Source: Rhodocyclaceae bacterium
GTDB taxonomy: Bacteria > Pseudomonadota > Gammaproteobacteria > Burkholderiales > Rhodocyclaceae
Assembly: GCA_030682175.1 (NCBI GenBank)
Contig: JAUXOM010000073.1
Span: 1-37,956 of the forward strand
Direction: 5' to 3'
DNA length: 37,956 bases
The notes below the pieces were generated by a model. The model did no database searches, was not told the DNA's origin, and saw only the letters and a list, made by a program, of their open reading frames with translations. Both the position numbers and the translations under genes were made by a program. Each line of letters starts with the position of its first letter. Positions within the stretch are counted from its first letter, which is position 1. Below are positions 11,272 through 19,500 of the stretch, one piece after another.

Positions 11272-11613
11272 TCAGACCCCCCAGACCACCGGCTTCTTTT
11301 CGCCCAATGATTCTTCCAGCATCGCCAGCAGCGGCGCGGCGCGCTGGGTCAGGCTGACAAAGGGGCGGGTGGCGCACGGGCCGCCGCCCGCGTCAGCCTC
11401 CGTTTTCGGTTCGTCGTCGAGGACGTGCTGGCGATGGCGCTCCCTGTCTTCCGCAATCGCCTCCTTCAGTCGGGCGATCGCCGCGGGCAGTTGTTCGACG
11501 GTGACGATGCCCTGGTCGCTGGCATCCTTGCCCATCAATGCCATCATGCGTTTGGCGACGTCGCCGAAGTAGATGACATCGGCGCTGGCTGCGGATTTGA
11601 AGGTAACGATCAC
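11272..11613 (-). CDS. DUF1840 family protein
   Basis: A 113-residue soluble protein of unknown function. The opening VIVTFKSAASADVIYFGDVAKRM is typical of the DUF1840 family of beta- and gammaproteobacteria. I start it at GTG 11613, where GTGA overlaps the pyrX stop (11610-11613), the sign of translational coupling; the open frame upstream is only the shadow of pyrX. The middle is charged and helical (AIARLKEAIAEDRERHRQ). It is the last gene of the pyr operon and its stop lies a few bases from the repeat block. No role in pyrimidine synthesis is known to me. Confidence 0.8.
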   Translation of the reverse strand: MIVTFKSAASADVIYFGDVAKRMMALMGKDASDQGIVTVEQLPAAIARLKEAIAEDRERHRQHVLDDEPKTEADAGGGPCATRPFVSLTQRAAPLLAMLEESLGEKKPVVWGV

Positions 11614-12899
11614 AGCAGCTTTTCCGCTGCATAGGCAAGATAGCCGTCGATCAGCGTATAGCGCACTTCGCCGGCCAGTTCCCGGCCGAGGAAGGGCGTG
11701 TTCTTGCCCTGGCTCTTCAGGCGTTCGCGACTGACGGTAAAGCGGGTCGCGGGATCGAAAACGCACAGGTCGGCAGGTGCGCCGACCGCGATGCGACCGC
11801 AATCGAGACCGAGAATACGCGCCGGATCACTGGTGATGCGGGCCAGCGCCGTGGTCAGCGGCAACTGTGCCGTGCCGGCCCAGCGCAGGGTGAGCGGCAA
11901 CAGCAGTTCCAGCCCGGTGGCGCCGGGTTCGGCCTCGTCGAAGGGCAACTGCTTGGCGTCATCATCGACGGGCGTATGGTCGGAACACAGCACATCGATG
12001 CTGCCGTCGGCCAGACCGAGCGCCAACGCGGCACGATCCCTGGCCGAGCGCAGCGGTGGGTTGAGGCGGGCGTGGGCATTGAAAAACCCGATGTCGCGGT
12101 CGCACAGGTGCAGGTGCTGGGTGGTGATGTCGCAGGTGACGGGCAGGCCGTCGGCACGCGCGGCCCGGACCAGTTCCAGTCCGGCGGCCGACGACAGGCG
12201 GCGGATGTGCAGGCGTCCGCCCGTTTCGCGCACCAGTTGCAGATAGGTGGCCAGCGCCACGGTCTCGGCGACCACCGGAATGCCGGCCAGGCCCAGCCGC
12301 GCGGCGATTCCCCCATCGTGGGCAACGCCGCCCTTGGCGAGATGCGCGTCCTGCGCCTGCAGCCAGACGGGGAAGCCAAAGGTGGCGGCGTACTGCATGG
12401 CCCGCAACAGCACCTTGGTATCCACCACGCTGACATCGGCCTGGCCAAAGGCGATGCAACCCGCCTCGGCCAGTTCCGCCATTTCGGTGAGACGCTGCCC
12501 GGCCAGGCCGATGGTGAGGGCGCCGAGCGGATGGACATGGGCAAAACCCGGCTGGCGCGCGCGATACTTGAGCATCTCGACCAGCCCCGGTTCGTCGAGC
12601 GGCGGGTCGGTGTCGGGCGGGCAGACCAGGCGGGTAACGCCACCAGCCGCCGCCGCCGCCATCTCGGACTCGAGCGTGGCCTTGTATTCGAAGCCGGGTT
12701 CGCGCAGGCGCGCCGACAGGTCGATCAGGCCAGGACAGACGATACAGCCGCTGGCATCGATCACGCCTTCGGCAGTAAAGCCGTCAGGCGCCGTCTCGCC
12801 AACGCCGACTATCTTGCCATTGGCGACAAAAATGTCGGCAGCGCGGTCCAGGCCGCTGGCCGGATCGATGACCCGACCGTTGCGAATTTCGATTCTCAT
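11610..12899 (-). CDS. pyrX: Dihydroorotase-like protein, probably inactive (PyrX)
   Basis: A 429-residue amidohydrolase-fold protein next to pyrB. Class I dihydroorotase binds zinc through an HxH in the motif D-x-H-x-H-LREPG. Here the segment is DLSARLREPG (residues 60-69), so Ser62 and Arg64 replace both histidines. The later HxxH-type motif is also altered (LHIRRLSS). Asp in CSDHTP remains. This matches the non-catalytic PyrC-like subunit (PyrX or PyrC') that, in Pseudomonas and relatives, is needed to assemble active aspartate carbamoyltransferase. A catalytic pyrC should then lie elsewhere in the genome. The start ATG (MRIEIRNGRV) follows the family; the open frame upstream runs into intergenic repeat. 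Coupled to DUF1840 by GTGA. Confidence 0.88.
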   Translation of the reverse strand: MRIEIRNGRVIDPASGLDRAADIFVANGKIVGVGETAPDGFTAEGVIDASGCIVCPGLIDLSARLREPGFEYKATLESEMAAAAAGGVTRLVCPPDTDPPLDEPGLVEMLKYRARQPGFAHVHPLGALTIGLAGQRLTEMAELAEAGCIAFGQADVSVVDTKVLLRAMQYAATFGFPVWLQAQDAHLAKGGVAHDGGIAARLGLAGIPVVAETVALATYLQLVRETGGRLHIRRLSSAAGLELVRAARADGLPVTCDITTQHLHLCDRDIGFFNAHARLNPPLRSARDRAALALGLADGSIDVLCSDHTPVDDDAKQLPFDEAEPGATGLELLLPLTLRWAGTAQLPLTTALARITSDPARILGLDCGRIAVGAPADLCVFDPATRFTVSRERLKSQGKNTPFLGRELAGEVRYTLIDGYLAYAAEKLL

Positions 12900-12930
12900 A
12901 CCCCAACCTTTATCAAGTAGTCCCGGTGAA

Positions 12931-13060
12931 GGGCCGCCCCGAGCCGTGACGTCACACGCCGGAGGCGCAAACCGCACAAGTATATTAACGACGGCGCCCA
13001 ACGGCATCGAGCGCAGCGAGCATCCGTCACCCCCCTGACCCGGGAAGGGGCGGCGGGGGG
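12931..13060 (+). repeat. Dispersed repeat B, diverged copy 3, between pyrB and pyrX
   Basis: GGGCCGCCCC...GAGGCGCAAACCGC...CGAGCGCAGCGAGCA with the tail CACCCCCCTGACCCGGGAAG, which continues GGGCGGCGGGG. It occupies most of the 169-base gap inside the pyr operon, with GC hairpins on both strands. It carries no gene. Confidence 0.6.
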
Positions 13061-13068
13061 AATGGGGG

Positions 13069-14049
13069 TCATTGGCTCCCCGCCAGCATGCTCATCACGG
13101 CCATCCGCACCGCGATGCCGAAAGTCACCTGCGGCAGGATGACCGCCTGCTTGCCGTCGGCAACCGCCGAGTCGATTTCGATGCCGCGATTCATCGGTCC
13201 CGGATGCATGACGATGGCGTCGGGCTTGGCGAGCTCGAGCTTTTCCGGAGTGAGACCGTAGGATTTGAAATACTCTTGCGGGCTCGGCAGGAGCGCGCCC
13301 TGCATGCGCTCGTTTTGCAGCCGCAGGGTCATCACCACGTCGGCGCCGCGCAAACCCTCGTTGATGTCGTGGCACACCCGCAGCGGGCCTTTCTCGATCA
13401 TGCGCGCGGCAGCGGCGGGCAACAGCGTCTTCGGGCCGACCAGCCGGATCTCGGGGACCCCGAGGGTTACCAGCGCATGCAACTGGCTGCGCGCCACGCG
13501 CGAATGCAGGATGTCGCCGACCACCGCCACGGTCAGTTTGGTGAAATCGCGCTTGTAGTGGCGGATGGTGTACATGTCCAGCAGGCCTTGCGTCGGGTGC
13601 GAATGGCTGCCATCCCCGGCATTGACGACGTGAATGTGGTTGCGCCCGGTGGCGGCCAGATGTTGGGCGATCAGGTAAGGCGCCCCGCTCGATGCATGGC
13701 GCACGACGAACATGTCGGCCTGCATGGCGGCGAGGTTGTCGACGGTGTCGAGCAAGGACTCGCCCTTGGCGGCGCTGGAGGTGTTGATGTTGAGATTGAT
13801 GACATCCGCCGAAAGCCGCTTGGCGGCAATCTCGAAGGTGGTGCGGGTGCGCGTCGAGTTTTCGAAGAACAGGTTGAACACGCTCTTGCCACGCAGCAGC
13901 GGCACCTTCTTTACTTCGCGCTCGGCCACCGCCGTGAATGGCGCGGCGCGATCGAGAATACCGTGGAGAATTTCGCGCGGCAGGCCGTCGAGGGAGAGCA
14001 GATGGATCAGCTCGCCATGATCGTTGAGTTGGGGGTTTGCCAGATTCAT
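13069..14049 (-). CDS. pyrB: Aspartate carbamoyltransferase catalytic chain
   Basis: A 326-residue enzyme that condenses carbamoyl phosphate and aspartate, the first committed step of pyrimidine synthesis. Seen: the carbamoyl-phosphate loop [13 protein letters not shown] (residues 61-73), the HPTQ motif near residue 150 ([14 protein letters not shown]) and MHPGPMNRG near the C-terminus. Length is normal for the chains that work with a PyrC-like partner and no PyrI. It follows pyrR by about 60 bases and is followed by pyrX, which probably forms the holoenzyme with it. A short repeat C copy sits directly upstream of the ATG. Confidence 0.96.
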   Translation of the reverse strand: MNLANPQLNDHGELIHLLSLDGLPREILHGILDRAAPFTAVAEREVKKVPLLRGKSVFNLFFENSTRTRTTFEIAAKRLSADVINLNINTSSAAKGESLLDTVDNLAAMQADMFVVRHASSGAPYLIAQHLAATGRNHIHVVNAGDGSHSHPTQGLLDMYTIRHYKRDFTKLTVAVVGDILHSRVARSQLHALVTLGVPEIRLVGPKTLLPAAAARMIEKGPLRVCHDINEGLRGADVVMTLRLQNERMQGALLPSPQEYFKSYGLTPEKLELAKPDAIVMHPGPMNRGIEIDSAVADGKQAVILPQVTFGIAVRMAVMSMLAGSQ

Positions 14050-14073
14050 CCTATAAACCTCGGTTCACACCAC
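14050..14073 (+). repeat. Repeat C end, single copy upstream of pyrB
   Basis: CCTATAAACCTCGGTTCACA and the next four bases match 5212-5235 (CCTAGAAACC...). It abuts the pyrB start codon on the complementary strand, so it forms the pyrB leader. No right-hand partner arm is obvious. Confidence 0.6.
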
Positions 14074-14110
14074 GGGGGACGGAGAACCAGGAGGCAGGTG
14101 TTCTCCAGGT

Positions 14111-14611
14111 TCATTTTTCGCTTAAATGAAAACTCAGGGTGCCGTCGCCAGCGCGGGTGAGATTCAGGCTCTGGCTCGCGGGCAGCGACAGCACATGCGG
14201 ACAATAGGTGGCAGCAATCGGCAGTTCGCGGCCACCACGGTCGGTCAGCACCGCCAGTTCGACCCGCGCCGGCCGGCCATAGTCGAAAATCTCGTTCAGT
14301 GCGGCACGAATGGTGCGGCCGGTGTACAGCACGTCATCGACCAGAATCAGGTGCGCGCCCTCGATATTGCCTGGCAATTGCGAAGCGCGCCCGCTGGATT
14401 TCAGGCCGTTGCCCAGATGGTGGTCGTCGCGATGCAGGGAGACATCGATGCTGGCGGGCGGCGCGGCCAGTCCGAGCTTGGCTTGCAGTTGCTCGGCAAC
14501 CCAGACGCCGCCGGTGTGGATGCCGACCAGCACGGTGTCGGGCTGGACGTGCGGCCGCATTTGCGTGGCCAAGTGGTCGATCAGGTCAGTGACTGCGGGC
14601 AGGGTGAGCAT
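14111..14611 (-). CDS. pyrR: PyrR bifunctional regulator/uracil phosphoribosyltransferase
   Basis: A 166-residue phosphoribosyltransferase-fold protein. The PRPP-binding motif VDDVLYTGRT is at residues 91-100, and LVGIHTGGVWVAEQL near 28-42 matches the family. In Gram-positive bacteria PyrR binds pyr mRNA for attenuation; in proteobacteria its regulatory role is less clear, and uracil salvage is the alternative. The ATG at 14611 gives a normal length. The gene starts 26 bases inside the end of ruvX, so the two are translated together. No PyrR-type anti-terminator could be recognised before pyrB. Confidence 0.92.
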   Translation of the reverse strand: MLTLPAVTDLIDHLATQMRPHVQPDTVLVGIHTGGVWVAEQLQAKLGLAAPPASIDVSLHRDDHHLGNGLKSSGRASQLPGNIEGAHLILVDDVLYTGRTIRAALNEIFDYGRPARVELAVLTDRGGRELPIAATYCPHVLSLPASQSLNLTRAGDGTLSFHLSEK

Positions 14612-14999
14612 GTTGGTCAAACCAGTCTTGAAGGATGATGGCGGCGGCGGCGGCGTCGACCCGGGTCTTGCGTCCCGCGTACCCTTGAGCGCCCAGTTGC
14701 GACGCGGCGGCACAGGAGGAAAAACGTTCGTCGGCGAACTCGACCGGCAGGCCGAAGCGGCCGGCCAGCTGACGGGCGAAGCGGTCACAGCGGGCAGCGA
14801 AGGCATGTGCGCTGCCATCGACATGGCGCGGCAGGCCAACGACCAGCCGGGCCGGTTGCCACTCGGCGATCAGCTTGCCGATGGCGGCAAAGCGGCGCTC
14901 GTTAACTTCATCTTCAATGATTGTCAGGGGGCGGGCGCTGGCGAGCAATGTTTCGCCGATGGCCACGCCAATTCGCTTCAAACCAAAATCAAAAGCCAT
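14586..14999 (-). CDS. ruvX: RuvX/YqgF, pre-16S rRNA nuclease family (Holliday junction resolvase-like)
   Basis: A 137-residue RNase H-fold protein; homologues act in 16S rRNA 5'-end maturation and were earlier described as Holliday-junction resolvases. Seen: the first acidic motif MAFDFGLKRIGVAIG, the central VVGLPRHVDGS and the C-terminal VDAAAAAIIL with the last catalytic aspartate. I chose ATG 14999, which gives the length of the E. coli protein (138). An in-frame ATG at 15104 would add 35 residues (PGPPEVLPGPPGEERSAAAA) encoded by a long hairpin that looks non-coding. The gene is 116 bases after algH and overlaps pyrR, the usual order in betaproteobacteria. Confidence 0.88.
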   Translation of the reverse strand: MAFDFGLKRIGVAIGETLLASARPLTIIEDEVNERRFAAIGKLIAEWQPARLVVGLPRHVDGSAHAFAARCDRFARQLAGRFGLPVEFADERFSSCAAASQLGAQGYAGRKTRVDAAAAAIILQDWFDQHAHPARSH

Positions 15000-15050
15000 T
15001 ATGGTCCCGCCCGTAGCCGCGGCTGCGCTGCGCTCTTCCCCCGGAGGGCC

Positions 15051-15083
15051 AGGCAAAACCTCGGGCGGCCCGGGGTTTTGCCT
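15051..15083. promoter_or_regulatory. 16-bp hairpin between algH and ruvX
   Basis: Arms AGGCAAAACCTCGGGC (15051-15066) and GCCCGGGGTTTTGCCT (15068-15083) pair over 16 positions with a single G-T wobble. In the transcribed direction it follows the algH stop by about 33 bases and precedes the chosen ruvX start by about 50. There is no clear U tract. It may be an attenuator, a processing site or a palindromic repeat. Confidence 0.55.
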
Positions 15084-15115
15084 TGGTTTGGACTCGGCTG
15101 CCATCTCACGGACTC

Positions 15116-15694
15116 TCAGGCATGCCCCGCCACATCCGACAGGTTGGCGAAATCGATCCCGAGCAGTTGCATCGCCGCCGGCAGACGCTCCTCGGCGGGC
15201 AGGTTGAAAATGATGGCAGGATCCGCGGGAACAGTGAGCCAGGCATTTTGCGACAGTTCCCATTCGAGCTGGCCGGCCGCCCAGCCCGAATAACCCAGCG
15301 ACATGATGATCTCGCTGGGTTCGCCGTCGCTGCTCATCGCCTGCAGGATGTCACGCGAACTGGTCAGGCCAATCTCGCTGGTGACGTTAAGCGTGGATTG
15401 CCAGTTACCGGCCGGCCGGTGCAGGACGAAGCCCCGTTCAGGCTGCACCGGACCGCCAAAGAATACCGGCAGGTCGCGGTACTTTTGCTCGGTAACGCCT
15501 GGCGTCAGCGGAATATTGACGCGTTCGAAGAGTGTCCCGAGGCTTAAATCGAGCGGCCGATTGACGATGATGCCGAGCGCGCCGCCGGCATTGTGCTCGC
15601 ACAGATAGGTCAGCGTACGGGCGAAATTCGGATCGGTCATGGCGGGCATGGCGATCAGGAAATGGTTGGCGAGGCTGATGGGCTCGATAGACAT
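15116..15694 (-). CDS. algH: UPF0301/AlgH family protein
   Basis: A 192-residue soluble protein of the AlgH (YqgE) family. Typical stretches are [20 protein letters not shown] at the N-terminus, [29 protein letters not shown] and [12 protein letters not shown]. AlgH is named for an effect on alginate regulation in Pseudomonas, but its biochemical role is unsettled. The ATG at 15694 fits the family N-terminus; the frame upstream to 15871 runs through intergenic DNA and the end of the next gene. It is probably the first gene of the algH-ruvX-pyrR-pyrB-pyrX operon. Confidence 0.93.
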   Translation of the reverse strand: MSIEPISLANHFLIAMPAMTDPNFARTLTYLCEHNAGGALGIIVNRPLDLSLGTLFERVNIPLTPGVTEQKYRDLPVFFGGPVQPERGFVLHRPAGNWQSTLNVTSEIGLTSSRDILQAMSSDGEPSEIIMSLGYSGWAAGQLEWELSQNAWLTVPADPAIIFNLPAEERLPAAMQLLGIDFANLSDVAGHA

Positions 15695-15729
15695 AGGCTT
15701 GCTCAAAATGTCCCTCAATTGTAATCCGT

Positions 15730-15753
15730 CGCCGTACCGCCAGCGCCGACTTT
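15730..15753 (-). repeat. Dispersed repeat A, copy 4
   Basis: The complement reads AAAGTCGGCGCTGGCGGTAC and continues GGCG. It lies in the 113-base gap upstream of algH, so it would be in or near the operon's promoter or leader. Confidence 0.8.
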
Positions 15754-15807
15754 CTGTGGCAACGGGCCAGCAAACCACCGCGGCGGCGTGAAACGCGCCA
15801 TACCGTC

Positions 15808-16221
15808 TCAGTTTGGCGGAAAGTCTTTCAGGCAGCAACGGCCAGAGGGATTGCTGGTTTCGCACGAACATAAACCACGCCGGGTTTGCGCCACCACGAA
15901 TTCGCGCGCAGCGGGGTCACTCAGTGCCCCGGCGCGAGTCACGCCGAAGCAGTAGCACAGCAATGCATCGGGCATGGGCTCTTTAGCGCCCACCATGGTG
16001 CGGAGCCGCGCTTTCAGGATGACGGAATTATCCGCGCCGAAATAGACAACCTCACAAGCCGGATCGTCGCAAAAATAATAGCGCTGATCCTTGCCCTCCC
16101 AGCCCCACGCCTGCCGGAGGTGATGCGCGATGGTATTGACCGATACCTCGACACAAGCCTGCCCGCTGACCGGGCAGTCGCGCTTGCGAGACGGGCTCGA
16201 TGCCTCACAGCAATCGCTCAT
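15808..16221 (-). CDS. CopZ-type zinc and [2Fe-2S] binding protein
   Basis: A 137-residue cysteine-rich protein that resembles the N-terminal half of Archaeoglobus CopZ. Seen: a zinc-binding part with Cys4-Cys5, CPVSGQAC (16-23), TIAHHL and YYFCDDPAC (Cys51, Cys56), then a BFD-like [2Fe-2S] part with CYC (89, 91) and [13 protein letters not shown] (118-130). In CopZ this module is joined to a copper chaperone domain and can reduce Cu(II) to Cu(I); here the chaperone domain is absent. The ATG at 16221 places the double cysteine at the N-terminus as expected. No copper or mercury genes are nearby, so the metal and partner remain open. Confidence 0.8.
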   Translation of the reverse strand: MSDCCEASSPSRKRDCPVSGQACVEVSVNTIAHHLRQAWGWEGKDQRYYFCDDPACEVVYFGADNSVILKARLRTMVGAKEPMPDALLCYCFGVTRAGALSDPAAREFVVAQTRRGLCSCETSNPSGRCCLKDFPPN

Positions 16222-16522
16222 GTTGCCACGTCAATAGTCGGCGCTGGCGGGATGGAATGCCCCGTAGCGGGTACGGCGTCATCAAGCCGCTCACCTCAGT
16301 AGTCTCGCCGCCGGGCCGCCCTTCTCCCGCTTTGCGGGTGAAGGCTTTCTGATGGTACCCCCTCTCCCCCGCCCCTCTCCCGCAAGGGGCGAGGGGAGAA
16401 AGGCAACCCAGCAGTCTCGCCGCCGGGCCGCCCCAAGGCGAGACGGCACGCGGCGAAAGCCGCAAACCGCGCCCAATCATGAACGGGGGCGCCCCGTAAC
16501 AGACGAGCGCAGCGAGCAACAG
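16222..16522. repeat. Gene-free gap filled by repeats A and B
   Basis: This 301-base gap separates the CopZ-like gene and chpA, both on the minus strand. It holds a long repeat A copy (16236-16283), a 21-base duplicated segment beginning AGTCTCGCCGCCGGGCC (16301-16321 and 16413-16433), a C/G-rich inverted repeat near 16362-16398 (TCTCCC... with ...GGGGAGA) and repeat B (from 16404). No promoter for the CopZ-like gene could be picked out. Confidence 0.7.
16236..16283 (+). repeat. Dispersed repeat A, copy 5, extended form
   Basis: AGTCGGCGCTGGCGGGATGG followed by AATGCCCCGTAGCGGGTACG and GCGTCATC. The same extended arrangement, with a GCCCCG(T/C)AGCGGGTAC hairpin, recurs at 18424-18472 inside chpA. 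Confidence 0.85.
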
Positions 16523-16558
16523 TCACCTCCCCGCGAGGGGAGGCTGGGAGGGGCGGGC
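16404..16558 (+). repeat. Dispersed repeat B, copy 4, overlapping the chpA 3' end
   Basis: Nearly full match to the reversed copy at 10946-11062. Its hairpin tail (CACCTCCCCGCGAGGGGAGG, 16525-16544, and the following GC-rich bases) runs into chpA and encodes the last roughly 11 residues and the stop codon. Confidence 0.8.
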
Positions 16559-19500
16559 GTTTATCTCCCTGGCAATCAGCGCCAGCAGTTCGTCCTCGTC
16601 GTAGGGTTTGCCCAGATAGTGATTGACGCCGATCTCCATCGCGTAGTTGCGGTGCTTGTCGGCGATGCGCGAGGTGATCATGATGATCGGCACATCGCGC
16701 GTCCGTTTGTCGTTGCGGACATTGCGCGTCAGGTCGAAGCCATCCATGCGCGGCATTTCGATGTCGACCAGCATGACATCGGGCACGATATCGGTGAGCT
16801 GTTCGAGGGCGTCGACGCCATCCTTGGCCGTGATGACCTGATAGCCCTCGCGCGCCAGCAGGCGGCCGGTAATCTTGCGCACGGTGAGCGAATCGTCGAC
16901 CACCATTACCGTCGGCGTCGTGGGGACGGCCACCATCTCATCGCCAATCCGCCGGATCATGGTCTGGGAAAGGGCGAGCGGTGCAGCCTCGCGGCTGGCC
17001 AGGGCGATCGGGTTGATGATCAGCGCCACCGAACCCTCACCCAGCACGGTGGCACCGGCGATGCCAATCACGCGCGCCAGCTGCGGACCGATGTTCTTGA
17101 CCACGACTTCGCGGTTGCCGCGCAGCGCGTCGACTTCGAGGGCGATGCGCTGACTATGCGCACCCAAGCCCTTGATCAGCATCAGCCAGTGGCGCCGCGC
17201 CGGTATCGGCTGGGCGTGGGGATCGCCCAGCAGGCGGCCGATGTAATGCCAGGTGTAGTGGTTGCCCATCCAGTCGGTGCCGTTGGCCGCGCGGATGTTT
17301 GCAATCACCTCGGGTTTCAACTCGCTGACCTGCTCGACCATCGCCGAGGGAATTGCATAGACGTGATTGCCGGAACGGATCAGCACGGCCTGGGCTACCG
17401 CCAGCGTCAATGGCAGATAGATGCGGAAGCGCGCGCCCTGACCGCGTTCGGATTCGACCTCGATGCGGCCACCCAGGTTGGCCGTCTCGTTCTTGACGAC
17501 GTCCATGCCGATGCCGCGACCAGAGACCTCGGTGACTTCGGTGACGGTCGAGAAGCCAGGCTGGAAGATCATGCCCATGATGCGGGCATCATCAGCCTGT
17601 TCGTCGGCACCGAGCAGGCCATGTTCGATGGCGCGGGTGCGAATCCGCTCCAGATCAAGGCCGGCGCCATCGTCGCTCATCTCGATCAGCACTTCGTTGC
17701 CGGCCTGCGCCAGGGTCAGCTGAATCTGGCCAATCTCCGGCTTTGCCGCGGCCTCCCGCGTCGCACGCTCTTCCAGGCCATGGGCCACGGCATTGCGCAA
17801 CAGGTGCTCGACCGGCCCGGTCATCGCTTCCAGCACCGAGCGGTCCAGTTCGGTCTGGCCACCGCGGATATCGAGGTTGACGCGCTTGTCGAGCTCTTTG
17901 GCGGTCTGCCGCACGATGCGATAGAGCCGGTCGGCGACCGAGGCGAACGGCACCATGCGCACGCTCATCAGCGCCTGCGACAAGTCGCGGTTGAGGCGTG
18001 ACTGGGCAACCAGCGCGGCGTCGGCGTGATCCAGGTTGCGCAGCAGGTTATGCTGAACCGTCGAGACGTCATTCACGCTCTCCGCCATCATCCGCGTCAG
18101 TTCCTGGAAGCGGGTGAAGCGGTCGAACTCGAGCGGATCAAAATTTCCTTCGCGGACCTGGACTTCGGCCAGCTGCGACTGCATTTGCGATTCGGCCTGG
18201 ATCTCGATCTCGCGCAATTGGCTGCGCAGGCGGATGACGTTTTCGGTCAGTTCCAGCAGCGCCGCCTTGACGGTGTGCATCTCGTCCTCGATGCGGGCGC
18301 GGGCAATGGCCATCTCGCCCGCCTCGTTGACCAGTTTGTCGACAAGGTCTGCGCGTACGCGCAGACTGGGACGGGCCAAAGCTTCCTCGGCCGGTGCCGC
18401 GGCAGGCTGGTGCAAGACGGCAGAAGTCGGCGCTGGTGCGACAGAGTGCCCCGCAGCGGGTACGCCGTCACCAGTCGTCTCGGTGGCGGCCAAAGGCTCT
18501 ACCGCATCGACATTACCGAAACGCCGCAGTTTGTCGATCAGCATCGCACTACGGTCGTAAGAGGCCTCGACCTCGTCGAGGAAGCCCGGGGTGATGTCGG
18601 ACGACACCTCGATGCGGGTCTCGAGACCATGCACGATTTCGCCGATGCTCATGGCGCCAGCCATGCGCGCGCTGCCTTTCAGCGTATGCAGCAGGCGCCG
18701 CAACTGGTTGGCAATGCCGGTATCGGCGGGCCGCTCACGCCAGTTGCGCAGTTCGTCGCCAATTTCGCGCATCAGGTCATGCGACTCGTCGAGGAAGAAC
18801 GGCAACAGTTGCGGATCGAGTTCGTCGCGCAAGCGCGACTGGCGGCGCTCGTCTTCGTCGACGGGTAATTCAGGCGCTTCTTCCACTGCGGCAACAGTCA
18901 CTGCAACCGGCGCCGTGACCACCGGCGCAACGGCAGACAAGTGGGTCATGTCGAGCGACATGGGCTCGTCATCCGGCTCTGCGTCGGTCATCACCGCGGC
19001 GAACGCCGGCGCGTTTGCGGCCTCGGTAACGGGCGCGGCGGCGGGAATTTCCGGGGCCGCCGGCTCTGCCGCTTCGGTCGGCACCGCCACGGGGGGCATC
19101 AGGCTGTCGAGTTCCGCGGCGAGCCCGGCTTCCGGCGCGGGCAGGCGCAATTCGGCGATCGCGCCAATCATGCCCGCCAACGCGCCGACCGCGCGCGCCA
19201 TCAGCATGCGCTGCGCCTCTTCGGGCGCCACCTCGGCTGATATCAGCCGACCAAAGGCAAGTTCCAGGGCATGGGCCACGCCTTGAACGGCCTGCAAACC
19301 GGTGGTGGCCGAAATTCCAGCGAGCGTATGCGCCAGGCGCAGCAGTTCGCGGTCGACTTCTCCAGCGTTCTCCAGCCCGGCCTGCAATCCGGCAAGGTGG
19401 CCCTGCGCCTCGGCCACATAAAGTTCATGCAGGGTCCGCGAGATTTCCAGATCGCCGACCATCACGGTCTCGGGTAATGGTTCAGCAGGCGGCTCGGCAA

